A DNA stretch of 64,000 nucleotides from Acanthosoma haemorrhoidale (Eukaryota; Arthropoda; Insecta; Hemiptera; Acanthosomatidae): the NCBI GenBank assembly GCA_930367205.1, contig OV884011.1:118665866-118729865 (forward strand), read 5' to 3'. This document shows positions 1 through 10,800 of this stretch, one piece after another. The notes below the pieces were generated by a model. That model saw only the letters and a list, made by a program, of their open reading frames with translations. It did not search any database and had not been told where the DNA came from. How positions within the stretch are numbered: position 1 is the stretch's first letter; every line of letters starts with the position of its first letter. Both the position numbers and the translations under genes were made by a program.

Positions 1-388
1 CTGTTCTTTGTGCCGAAATTGGATGATATTGATGTGGCCAATATGTGGTTTCCACAAGATGGTGCCACATGCCATACAGCCCATGAAACAATTCGAATAC
101 TGCATGAGACATTTCCAGGTCGTGAACTCTCTCGTTTCGGTGATCAGATTGGCCCCCTAGATCGTGTGATTTAACACCTTTAGATTTATTTTATGGGGTT
201 ATTTGAAGTCAAAGTTGTATGTCGACAAACCCACATCCACCCGTACATTAAAAGAGGAAATTCAACGCTGCATCAACGAAATTCAACCACATTTATGCCA
301 AATGGTCATGGACAATTTCGACAACATAGTGCGTATGTGCCAGCAAAGTCGTGGAGGCCATTTGCCCGATGTGTTATTCCATAAATGA
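1..388 (+). pseudogene. mariner-superfamily transposase, C-terminal remnant (DD41D spacing)
   Basis: Transposase of a cut-and-paste Tc1/mariner-type element, C-terminal third only; the 5' part lies outside the window. The first frame reads through PQDGATCHTA (catalytic Asp in QDGA). It then loses frame near base 148 and again near base 196, each time by what looks like a one-base deletion, before the last frame reads YVDKPTSTRTLKEEIQRCIN and ends at 388. Counting across the first break, 41 residues separate the Asp of QDGA from the Asp of LTPLD, which is the DD41D (rosa-like) spacing rather than DD34D. Two frameshifts make it non-functional. No terminal inverted repeat was recognised downstream. 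Confidence 0.8.
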
Positions 389-822
389 CCCTATCTTATT
401 TACTTTATAATTTAATAAAATAATAACAAAATTACTAAAAACTGTGTTTTCTATTTAAATCATATTGTTAGGGGGCTGTAAGAATAGCAAACTGCACTCT
501 TGTACAGCCTTACCTCCTTAGCACCAACTCTGGAATCTCCCCGTCTTTAATCCAACTCCATTATTTTTCTTAAAGAAAAACACCTGTTGAGCTGTATTAT
601 TAAAATTGAACCATTAGTTGAATAAACTATTTCAATTACAACGGGGAATCTGAAAAATAACTCCGAATGCCCTTTTGACACTAATTTATTGGTAACACCA
701 CAACCCATTCAATTTGGCAATTCTATATATTATATCAGTTTAAGCTGATCACATAAACAAAAAAAAACAACCTATAAATCTATATCACATGCAAATATCC
801 ATATAAATAATAAATAATAAAT
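389..822. other. AT-rich spacer without a recognisable gene
   Basis: Only short AT-rich stretches and stop-filled frames. The right edge carries the 4-bp AAAT target duplication (819-822) of the adjoining LTR element. Confidence 0.6.
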
Positions 823-1438
823 TGAAACCTACCTCATTTTCTACCATTCTATTTTTCTAATTTAATAGATCAATTGACCTTAACTAATTTGGTAGGTCCG
901 TCATGAGATCTTTAATTCAACTTGTTTTTATGTCTTCGACATAGGAAATTATCCCGATTGAATCGCCCGATCTCAAGGCTAATGTTATAGTTATTAATAA
1001 ATTGAGAAACTGGGAATTGTGAAATATATACAAGTAAAATGGTTATAACAAATAATTATAATTATAAATAGTGCTGACATTATTTATATAAAAAAATATT
1101 CAATTCCTTTTGAACAAGGATAGTTACTACTAATTAGTTATATAAAAAAAATGATAATTGAGCTCAATCTCTTTTTAATGGATCCATAATAAAAAAAACA
1201 ATATCTATATCACCCAATCGATGATATCCGTGTAACCTTCTTCTTCTTCTTCTCCTCTGCTTGTGTTGATGACCGTCAACGGAACGGGAGCTTGCTCTGC
1301 TTTGCTCTCTGGCTCTTGGCTAAGACTGACTAAAGCTGGCCCTTCATCCCATCCCCACTCCTAAGAGCATAAGGGCAGATGTTGGACAAAGTGGGAGGGT
1401 GGCTGGTCATGATATTCTCAAATATCATGAATGTTACA
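823..1438 (-). repeat. 3' LTR (minus-strand sense) of the 3.0-kb element
   Basis: Second copy of the 616-bp repeat, no difference seen by eye from 3228-3843. It is bordered on the left by AAAT (819-822). Confidence 0.88.
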
Positions 1439-1442
1439 ATTG

Positions 1443-1451
1443 CCTTCCCTT
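1443..1451 (-). promoter_or_regulatory. polypurine tract of the 3.0-kb element
   Basis: Minus strand AAGGGAAGG lies just before the 3' LTR start, the expected position of the plus-strand DNA primer. Confidence 0.6.
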
Positions 1452-2197
1452 ATAAATAAAAAAAAAAATTTATGAACATTTTTTTTTTTTTTTTTTAAGT
1501 GGATCCACAATATTATGTTGCTGCGTTCGGTTTGTTGAATTGGTTGTTTATAACGGGTGTTGAAATTTTACAAAGTTTATAGTAATAATAGTTCAAATTT
1601 TGCAAGGTTTTAAATTGCTTGAAAAGCGTACAAGTTGTTTTAATTTTTTACTGAACTAAATTATTATGCTAATTAGTATGGATTAGTTCGAAGGTACATT
1701 GTTTTATGGATCATAACGCGATTTGGAAAACATTTGTTGAAAAGACGGTTGAGTGTGATTAGTAATACATATTGGTTTTTAATTAAAATACTAGACAATT
1801 CTACTGGTAATTAGTAACAATAGAGAAAAATTGTTGAGTGTGTGTGTGTGTGATTTGAATATTTTACCTGAGTGAAAAGATAGTGTTTATAAAAATAACT
1901 ATAAATGTTACAAAAAGATAGGGAGGTCGTTGTCGTGTATAAAATTGTATAAGCTCATTTTATTTCCTTGCTATAAAATTAATTATAATGGACTTAAGCA
2001 TTCAAAGTATATTTACGATCTGTTTTATAGATTAAGTGATAATGAAAGCAAAAGCTTCACTTGCTGATAATTCCATAGACTTTACTAGGGTCAATACTTC
2101 TAATAATAGTTTTGTTTTTGTTTGTATAAACTTCTAAAGTTTATGTGTCATCCGATCAGTATTATTTTCATTTAATAATGAAAATAATAAAAGAAAA

Positions 2198-3079
2198 CTA
2201 TAATTTTTTTCTTTTTTTGAAGTCATATTGTATCGAACAAAAAACATCCCTGTAATTATTTTTAAATGCCTTCCATTCATTAATTTTAATGTTGTTCAAA
2301 TCAAACACGCAAAAAGGAATTTCATCAAGATGAGCTGGAATTTGAGATTCCAATTTCTTCATATCCAAAACTTTATTTTGAATTATTTTTAAATTTTTCA
2401 CGTTATCGCTGGTTGTCTGCTGATGCTCTGTAATTTGATCTTTCAACGAAATCACTTCTCCTTTCTTGATATTCGCTGTATCTTCTAACTCTGAAAATTT
2501 ATTTTCCAACAAACTCATATTATTCTCATCGTCAAGCTTTATTAGATCATGTTGACGTGAGGTACACTCATCATTGTTATCTGCAATCTTCTGTTCATCC
2601 TCCAATGACGTCATTTTCTCTTCATTATCCTTAATTGAATATAAGCTAAGATCTGTCTGACAATCAGCATCAACTAGTTGTGACTTTGTTAAATTTATTT
2701 TTTCATGATCTGTCGTATTTTTCAATAGAATGATTTCTTCTTTTAATTTTGAATTTACATTATTATTTACTTGGAGTGTTCTCTCCTCACAAATTCGCAA
2801 TTGTCTATCTAATTCATAGTTTACATCCGTGTAACCTTGTTCGAATTTAGCCGATCTTCCCGATTTTATTTCTTCCCTTAATTGATCAAACTTCCCGATC
2901 AACTCTTTTTGTTCTTTAATTGCGTTAAATTGACTGTTTAATTGGGCAAGGATTAGTTGTAACAACTTGGCATGATTTATCGTGGGTTCGGGGTCGGGGG
3001 CTGAGGGGTCTCCTTTAGAGGCTGGGTTTGACCCAACCCCAGTACCTGAGTCAGACCCGCACATGTTTGTGTTCGTCAT
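2198..3079 (-). CDS. coiled-coil ORF of the non-autonomous LTR element (gag-like position)
   Basis: A 293-residue ORF starting at the first ATG (3079), about 150 bp downstream of the PBS, where gag normally sits. An upstream extension of the frame has no ATG. Residues 1-32 are Ser/Gly/Pro/Asp-rich (MTNTNMCGSDSG), about 36-260 are charged with heptad-like Leu/Ile spacing and look like a long coiled coil, and the tail is basic (DFKKRKKL). It has no CCHC zinc knuckle, no DSG protease motif and no pol motifs. It could be a structural Gag-like assembly protein, but no homology to a named Gag is visible. The frame is intact, consistent with a young insertion. Confidence 0.6.
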   Translation of the reverse strand: MTNTNMCGSDSGTGVGSNPASKGDPSAPDPEPTINHAKLLQLILAQLNSQFNAIKEQKELIGKFDQLREEIKSGRSAKFEQGYTDVNYELDRQLRICEERTLQVNNNVNSKLKEEIILLKNTTDHEKINLTKSQLVDADCQTDLSLYSIKDNEEKMTSLEDEQKIADNNDECTSRQHDLIKLDDENNMSLLENKFSELEDTANIKKGEVISLKDQITEHQQTTSDNVKNLKIIQNKVLDMKKLESQIPAHLDEIPFCVFDLNNIKINEWKAFKNNYRDVFCSIQYDFKKRKKL

Positions 3080-3208
3080 TTGTGTCTGTGTTTGTGTAAC
3101 AAATGTAAAATTATAGGAAAATATAATTTGTTGTTGATAAGTTCTAGTTATTATTCTAACATGCAATACCTCACAATTCCTTTGGTTTCTTTAGAATTTT
3201 TGAAGTTA

Positions 3209-3226
3209 ATCCCGGAGCGGCCCCCA
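3209..3226 (-). promoter_or_regulatory. putative tRNA primer-binding site
   Basis: On the minus strand, one base after the LTR CA end, the sequence is TGGGGGCCGCTCCGGGAT. It starts with TGG (complement of a tRNA CCA tail) and is GC-rich in an AT-rich element, as expected of an 18-base PBS. The tRNA was not identified. Confidence 0.6.
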
Positions 3227-3227
3227 T

Positions 3228-3843
3228 TGAAACCTACCTCATTTTCTACCATTCTATTTTTCTAATTTAATAGATCAATTGACCTTAACTAATTTGGTAG
3301 GTCCGTCATGAGATCTTTAATTCAACTTGTTTTTATGTCTTCGACATAGGAAATTATCCCGATTGAATCGCCCGATCTCAAGGCTAATGTTATAGTTATT
3401 AATAAATTGAGAAACTGGGAATTGTGAAATATATACAAGTAAAATGGTTATAACAAATAATTATAATTATAAATAGTGCTGACATTATTTATATAAAAAA
3501 ATATTCAATTCCTTTTGAACAAGGATAGTTACTACTAATTAGTTATATAAAAAAAATGATAATTGAGCTCAATCTCTTTTTAATGGATCCATAATAAAAA
3601 AAACAATATCTATATCACCCAATCGATGATATCCGTGTAACCTTCTTCTTCTTCTTCTCCTCTGCTTGTGTTGATGACCGTCAACGGAACGGGAGCTTGC
3701 TCTGCTTTGCTCTCTGGCTCTTGGCTAAGACTGACTAAAGCTGGCCCTTCATCCCATCCCCACTCCTAAGAGCATAAGGGCAGATGTTGGACAAAGTGGG
3801 AGGGTGGCTGGTCATGATATTCTCAAATATCATGAATGTTACA
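3228..3843 (-). repeat. 5' LTR (minus-strand sense) of the 3.0-kb element
   Basis: 616 bp, apparently identical to 823-1438. The minus-strand start is TGTAACATT and the end TTTCA. It contains a purine-rich GAAGAAGAAG run (minus strand) and a TTTATATAAA-type AT box that may act as core promoter (inference). Confidence 0.88.
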
Positions 3844-3847
3844 AAAT

Positions 3848-6800
3848 ATAAATTAAAATTAAATCTTTCGATTATAACAAATACTTTAATTGCGCAATTA
3901 AATTAATACTAAAATACCCTGGGTAAAATTTAGTGCGACACATTGGCGAACATGAAGAAGCACGCCGAGCTGTGGAGGCATCTGGTCGGCTAGCAGCACG
4001 TAGACGATGTTCCGCCTCGAGCTGCAATTGAGGAAAGGCATTCGTCCATATCCATTTCCATGTAGATACAGCGAAGTTCTTCCGTCTCGGTCGATTCCGT
4101 AATAATAAAGAAAAAAACAGTGAAGCCCCCAGATTCCAATAGAAGGGAGAAAACGGCCTCCCAAATTGCCGATAACCGAACTTCTTCGGAAAATCAATCG
4201 TAATTACTGCGATTGATGATAAAGATGGAAAATTAATTTTCGCATGGGTTGCACTGGGGAACTAGACACCATACGGAGTGAACGGGTACGTGAATATCTG
4301 TGCTCACGACGACAGCCAATTGTCCACTGCTCTGTTAATACCCTTTGCACTCGTAAGTAGGCAAAGGTAAGCCCCGGTGTACCGGCTAAGCGTAAACAAT
4401 ACGAGATACGCTCGCCTGACGCTAATTATTTATAATTATACAAAAAATAAATAATTAATAAATAAATGAACAATAAATAATTACACAATAAATAATTACA
4501 CAATAAACAATTATAATGATATCACTCTTCGTGATAAAAATAATTGAGCGGCCGAAACACATATCTTGTGTTAATTCTGGGATAACCTTTATGATTACAA
4601 ATTACTCTTTTTCGTTTAAATTTAATATTCACGTATTTATTTGTTCAATGTCCGTTTCTTTTTATTTAAATATTTGTAAGTAGAACTTGTGGTGCTCAAC
4701 AATATCAATAAATAAGTCACTACTATCACCTCTCACGAATTGGATTCACTATAAAATATGAAAGAGATAAAAGCCCAATAATACGCCGAGTATCGTTGCT
4801 CTCAAGTGTCAAACTGAAAAGAAATATATGATAAGTAAGAACTAAGGAAGAACTTCTGCACTTTCTTTTGAGTGAAGGTCCTTTGGTTTGAATTATTCAT
4901 CTGGATTGAGAAACCTCAATAGAGCCGTTTACTATTATTCTAAAGAAATCTGAAAGGAAAACCACGTTCATTCAATCTTAACATCATTCTTTTTTTTTCT
5001 TTTCTTTTTCTATTAGGACCTGATGCATGTCAAAACGTCAAACTATTCACTCATAACGAGTTTGGGAGCTAACTTTGAACAGTTATCATGCTGGAAAAAT
5101 CCATGACAATTAAACGGTTTCTAGGAAGGGAGGAGAGGTATCACGGGTTTCTCTCGACGGTTCCAAGGATTTTCGAGCGATATCTTCTGGACCCGATCCA
5201 TCTTGCGCTTTATCGCTGTTGGAAGGTCGTTATATAAGAGAATTACTCATATTAACTATCTCTGTGTTCCGAGGCTTTGGTGTTCATTGCGGCCATCACT
5301 CATACTTTGTTTTGGTAATAGATGATAGCGTTACATTTCTTTTTGTATGGATCTGAAGAATAGAGTACGTGGAAATTGCACGTTTTATGCGGATTTCGAT
5401 TGATTTACAGAAGAAAAAAGCAGTTAGTCCCAATCTAAAACATACGAACACCACTGAAACGATAATATATTCATATTCACTATTCGCAGTATCCTCTCCC
5501 ATAATATAAAAATCCCCATTTCGACCATTACTTCAAATGAACAACCAATAGGCTACAATTTTTAGAAAATAAAGTGCTACATATATCGGCGATACATATC
5601 AATGATCCTCAATGCTCAGGGACGCTCATATACTTATATTAATTATAACAAAAGATCCTAAGAAAACCACTATGTATTTTTGTTAAAAAATATTTCATTT
5701 TATTTGTTTTTGACAGTTCGAGTAAACAATTGAAAAAAAAATTGTATAGTTCAAATGTCAAAAAAATCCTCTTGCTTGAACTTCATTGAATAATTACACT
5801 TACAGCTTCTTATTATTCAAATATCTATTCATTTTTTTAGAACGTTACTGCCTATTGTTTTGTAAAACGAGGGGATAACTTAGAAATTTTACGGTCAAAT
5901 AACTTCTTTGCTGTGACTTGGAAAAGCTTAGAAGGTAATGAAACAGGCCTACATGTTTTTAAAATATTAACTGCTATTTTATTTTAACCAACACATAATT
6001 AGCATAGTTGAGAGCAATATAAAATATATTTCCGAAAATTCAGATCGATTGTATCACCATCACGACTATTTATACGTAGAGAATGTATTTTTACGATGTT
6101 GAGGATTTCCCAACCAGGGCTCATTTTGGGACTTGACAAAATTAAGTAGGCACGTGGTCTTTCTTTTCGCTTATAACGCAAAGGAAAAAGTCTTCGTTAT
6201 GAAAACTGATACATATGAACAAACATTAAGAAACCAATCTATTACATACCTATAATCCAGATAACACTATTTCTTTCTTGTTTGCTGACTGCAGCTGTGA
6301 AGAATGGGTTATTCTATTTATACAATAAAATTCTTACTAAGCTAAAGACAATTGAATCCAACTAATGTAGATCATGGGTCCCTCTATCGACCCACACCCA
6401 CAACAACATGGCAAATCCCCATATGCGCGGGACTTCCCACGTGACATTTTTTTCATGGCGGCTTCCTCCCATAACACTTATTCTACGTTAATATTCTGCA
6501 TCTTATGTACTTCACTTAATCTGATAATTGTAACTTAACTGCGGTATGTTTCAGAAACGTATAGGAGATAATATATAAGTATTATTTAGATGCATATTTT
6601 GTCACACCACCTAGTTTATATCCCAGTAATATACCACTACAAGATTTCTTAAAACTGTTTCTGTTTTGGAATTCTCTAAAAATTATAGATGTCCAATCGT
6701 TTAGAATGTTCATTGTCACACTTTACAAGTGGAGTACACGTAAACTGTAATATTACAAAAAAGAATGAATTGCTGTGACAAGGATCTGCAGAGCATGCTC

Positions 6801-7571
6801 GAATCAGTATTCCGCCCGAGTGCAGGGGAGGATTAAATCGCTAATTGGAAGGATTTGGAATAGTGGTCTGTTAGTATCGCCATATCGCCTTGGTTAGATC
6901 AGACAGTTACCTAAATCCATTATTTATCGATGATTGTTGCTCAGTGCGTCGCAACAAATATCTCAATTAGCGAACAGAGTTACTGCTTAATACGCTGTCA
7001 GGTAATGGTAGATAATTATCCGCTATGGTAATAAGCAGAAGGCTTATCTGGCAATTGTCATCGACTAAGGCTAACGTGCAAGCGGATCTCCTTTGGAATA
7101 TCCCCTGTGTCATTATCTCCTATGACACATAGCGCTTAATTTTGTGTTGGAGAAACTTGACCATACTACCTACGTACGGCTCATGTCATGGAAAAAACTG
7201 ACTAAACAAATTTTTAAATTTTGCTTCCATTTATGGTCATTATTAATATGTAAAAAATCGACGAATTAAGAAAGCTTAATAAGCGTTAACATGTAAAATA
7301 TTATATTTCTATAAGTTAATTTCAGATAATTGAAAAATTTGTACCTATTTTAACCCTTCTTCATGTATCAATTTTGAACTGAATTGAATTTTTTTGAATA
7401 CATATGAATGGAATGAGATACATATTAAGTTGAGGCAGACTGTGTTTGTACATTTGTAGGAGTGTTGGTATAAGTGGGTAATGTACACATATTGATTGAG
7501 TGGCAAATGAATGAGCTCTTAAATTACAATTATTAATGCTGGTAAGCATCATAGTAACCATCATTAGTAAT
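3848..7571. other. 3.7 kb without a recognisable gene
   Basis: No ORF here looks like a protein family I know. 3935-4200 is moderately GC-rich, and its minus-strand 99-codon ORF has no recognisable content. About 4424-4525 is an AT-rich tract of repeated AATAAATAATTA-like words. The right edge carries the GTAAT target duplication (7567-7571) of the gypsy element. Confidence 0.5.
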
Positions 7572-7761
7572 TGTTGTGTATCGATTGCAGTATCGATTAT
7601 GTGAGCCAGTCTAATCCCGCTCTCGCGTGTTACCTTCTCTTAGTTGTTCAGTTCATTACGAATCAACGTAACTAATTTATTAAAAGTGTATCAGTTCATT
7701 AAATATAATAGTAGTATAAAGAGTGTGTTTTCCCTTTATACGTTCCTATCCAGACATAACA
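7572..7761 (+). repeat. 5' LTR of the gypsy element
   Basis: 190 bp, TGTTGTG to CATAACA. No difference from 12018-12207 seen. Contains the inverted word ATCGATTGCAGTATCGAT near its start. Confidence 0.95.
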
Positions 7762-7764
7762 AAG

Positions 7765-7782
7765 TGGCGACGAGGATAAAGA
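7765..7782 (+). promoter_or_regulatory. primer-binding site of the gypsy element
   Basis: TGGCGACGAGGATAAAGA follows the 5' LTR after AAG. The same TGGCGACGAG core is found at the matching place in the 47910-50361 element. Confidence 0.75.
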
Positions 7783-7830
7783 CAGAGAAAAGTGATATTT
7801 CATCTCAAATTTTATTGTCAACCTGGAACA

Positions 7831-10800
7831 ATGGACCCTGCTCAATTCGCCCAGTTCTTGCAACTACAACAACAACAATTTTCCATTATGTTAGAAAAAT
7901 TCTCATCCATACATCAAAGCTCTTCTTCAACACTTCCTCAACATAATGTAAGTAAGTTTGATACTTTTGATAAAAACACGGAAACTTTTCAACAATACAA
8001 AGAAAGGTTTGATAACTTTCTTGCCCTAAAAGGCTTATCGTCAGACAAGGCCTCAGCAAAAATGATTCTTTTAAATAGCATTGGCCCTGAATATTTTGAA
8101 TTGCTCAAACTATCAGTAGCACCAAAAGAACTCAATACATTAACATTTGATGAAATCACTAAAACCCTTGACGATCAACTGACCGAAAAAAAAAATATTT
8201 TAGTTGAAAGACATAAATTTTTGTCACAGAAACAAGCACCTAACCAATCTATCCAAGATTTTGTCACCCAATTACGAAAATTCGTCCCTGCGTGCAGCTT
8301 TAAATGTGAATGTGAGAAGTCTGTGGCAGACCTTTTTTTACACTCCCAGTTTATCAGAGGCCTCTCTAACCAAGACATACGCCACCAACTTCTTTTGGAT
8401 GACTCAAAAACATTTTCTGACGCTGTCTCAAAGGCACAAACCTTAGAAGCATCAAATGAGGCAAGTCAGCAATTCAATATACCCACAGAAAATAATTCAA
8501 ACAGTGTACATAGACTTTCGAGACCACGAAGTAGGAGTCAAAATAACTATAATGCAAAACCTAAAGATAAATCAAATTCAAGATACACACGCCTTAATTT
8601 GAAGCACCTTGGAATTGAAGGGCTTTGTTTAAAATGTGCCCGAAATAATCACATTTCAAAAAATTGCAGAGTTGATTCGACTAAGTTAAAATGTCAATAC
8701 TGTGGAAAGTTGGGGCATGTCGAAAAAGTGTGTCTAAAAAGATTAATGTCAGAGAAAAAAGGAGTGCAGGCAGTAGACTCAGAAGAAGATTCATTCCTCC
8801 ATGATCAGTACACAATATATGAAATTAACAGTCAGGATCAAGACACACAGAAGTATGTCGTTCAAGTAAAAATCAACAATATAATTCAACAATTTGAAGT
8901 GGATTCAGGAGCTGGACAAACACTCTTAAATGAATCAAATTTTAATCGTCTGAACCTAAACAAGAAACTTCAAAATACCAGCATCCGATTTCGCTCTTAC
9001 ACCTCAGGTATTTTCGCACCCATTGGAGTAGTAGAAGTAGAGGTTCAATATAAGGACATAAACTCAATAGAGACACTTTACGTCGTTTCAGATAAGTTTT
9101 CCCCACTTCTGGGCCGTTCCTGGATCAGACACCTAAACATCGATTTGCAAGAAATTGATGTTGGGAAAATCAATAATAATTCCATACATTCAACAATTCC
9201 TGTTAACGTCGAAAATGTGATCTTTAACAGATACCCGGCGATATTTCAACAAACTGTGGGCTGCTGCAAAAACTTCAAGATTTCCCTTAAATTACGAAAC
9301 AACGCAAAACCCGTAGCTTTTAAGGCTAGAGAAGTACCGCAAGCCCTGAAAGCAAAAGTAGAGCAAGAACTCGAGACACTTGAAAAGCAAAATATCATCT
9401 CGAAAGTCCAAGAGAGTGACTGGGCTTCCCCTTTAGTAGTCGTCCCCAAGGCCAATGGTAAAGTGCGCCTATGTGTCGATTATAAGGTGGGGGTAAACCC
9501 TCAACTTCAGGACGCACATTATCCTATACCAAAAATTGACGACCTTCTTACAGCACTCAATAGTTCAACGTATTATTGCTCACTGGATTTAGTTAAAGCA
9601 TACCTCCAGGTCCCAGTCGACCAAGAAAGCGCAAAGATTCAAACGATCATTACCCACAAAGGAACCTATACGGTTAACCGTCTCTCTTTTGGCATCAAAA
9701 CCGCGCCAAATGAATTCCATCTTATCATGGACAAAGTCCTAGCAGGCCTACGAGGGGTCACAACATACTTTGATAACATCATAGTTCATGGGAAAACAAG
9801 AGAGGACTGCTATAAAAATTTGATTGCTTGCCTCGACAGACTACAAGAATTCGATTTGCACCTCAATAGAGAAAAATGTGAGCTATTCAAGACCAAAATT
9901 CAATACTTAGGTTATGTATTCGAACAAGGCAAAATTTCGAAAGACCCGGCTAAAGTCGCGGCCATTACGAAGGCACCAAGACCAGAAAATCAAGACGACG
10001 TCAAGAGGTTTTTGGGCATGGTGACCTATTATGCCAAATTTATTCCGAATATTTCAACACTATCGTATCCATTGAGACTGCTTTTACAAAAGCATAAAAA
10101 ATTCTACTGGTCTTTCAGATGTGAATCAGCCTTTACTCAATTAAAAAACGAAATTTCTAGTGATAGAGTCTTAACACCTTTCAATCCAGACCTCCCTCTC
10201 TCGGTAGCTTGCGACGCCTCACCAACCGGGGTAGCGGGAGTACTCTCACACACCATAAATGGCATAGAAAAACCTATCGCTTTCGCATCACGTTCATTGA
10301 CCAAAACCGAGATGAACTATAGCCAACTAGACAGAGAGGCCTTGTCTATCGTTTTTGCTCTCAAAAAATTTTATTATTATATTTATGGCAGAAAGTTTAT
10401 CCTTTATACCGATAACCGACCACTGACCCACATTCTGCACGAGAATGCACACATTCCAGCAATGACGTCCGCTAGACTTCTACGCTATGCAACCTGGCTC
10501 ACAAACTTCGACTACCAAATTGAACATAAAAAGGCAGAAGAAAATGTACACGCCGATTTCCTTTCAAGATCCTCTATACAGGAAAATATTTCCCAACTTG
10601 AACAAAATATTGAAGAAGAAGTCTCGTTAACTTCTAACGAAACCATTTATACTATTTCCAACGATACGCTCAATTATAAAACTCTCGCTGAAGAAACCTC
10701 ACGAGATGAGCAACTAACCAGAATAAAATCAGACCTTTTGAACGGCGAAAATAATATCACGGAATTCTACCTGCAAAACGGCATAATTTTTAAAGGACAA

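Larger units (their letters stand above)
823..3843 (-). mobile_element. complete non-autonomous LTR retrotransposon (LARD/TRIM-like)
   Basis: Two direct repeats of 616 bp (823-1438 and 3228-3843) appear identical base for base at a constant offset of 2405. Read on the minus strand each starts TGTAACATT and ends TTTCA. The element is flanked by a 4-bp duplication AAAT at 819-822 and 3844-3847. Inside the 5' LTR (minus-strand sense) a TGG-initiated primer-binding site begins at 3226, and a purine tract AAGGGAAGG (1443-1451) precedes the 3' LTR. The 1.8-kb interior has one ORF (2198-3079) and no protease, reverse transcriptase, RNase H or integrase. Identical LTRs imply a recent insertion, so enzymes must have been supplied in trans. 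A segmental or assembly duplication was considered, but TG/CA ends, target duplication, PBS and PPT together favour a retroelement. Confidence 0.87.

Noticed and set aside
3080..3166. Upstream extension of the 293-residue LTR-element ORF
   Set aside because: It begins at TTG; no ATG before 3079.
823..3843. Simple segmental duplication or assembly artefact for the 616-bp repeats
   Set aside because: TG/CA ends, a 4-bp flanking duplication, a TGG-initiated PBS and a purine tract all at the correct places are not expected of a chance duplication, though read depth was not available.
3898..4197. 99-codon minus-strand ORF with relatively high GC
   Set aside because: No recognisable domain; composition is odd (Cys, Tyr and Trp scattered) and no splice partner was found.
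7792..7830. Upstream extension of the gag-pol frame
   Set aside because: It would start at GTG. The first ATG at 7831 in good context is the more likely start in a eukaryote.
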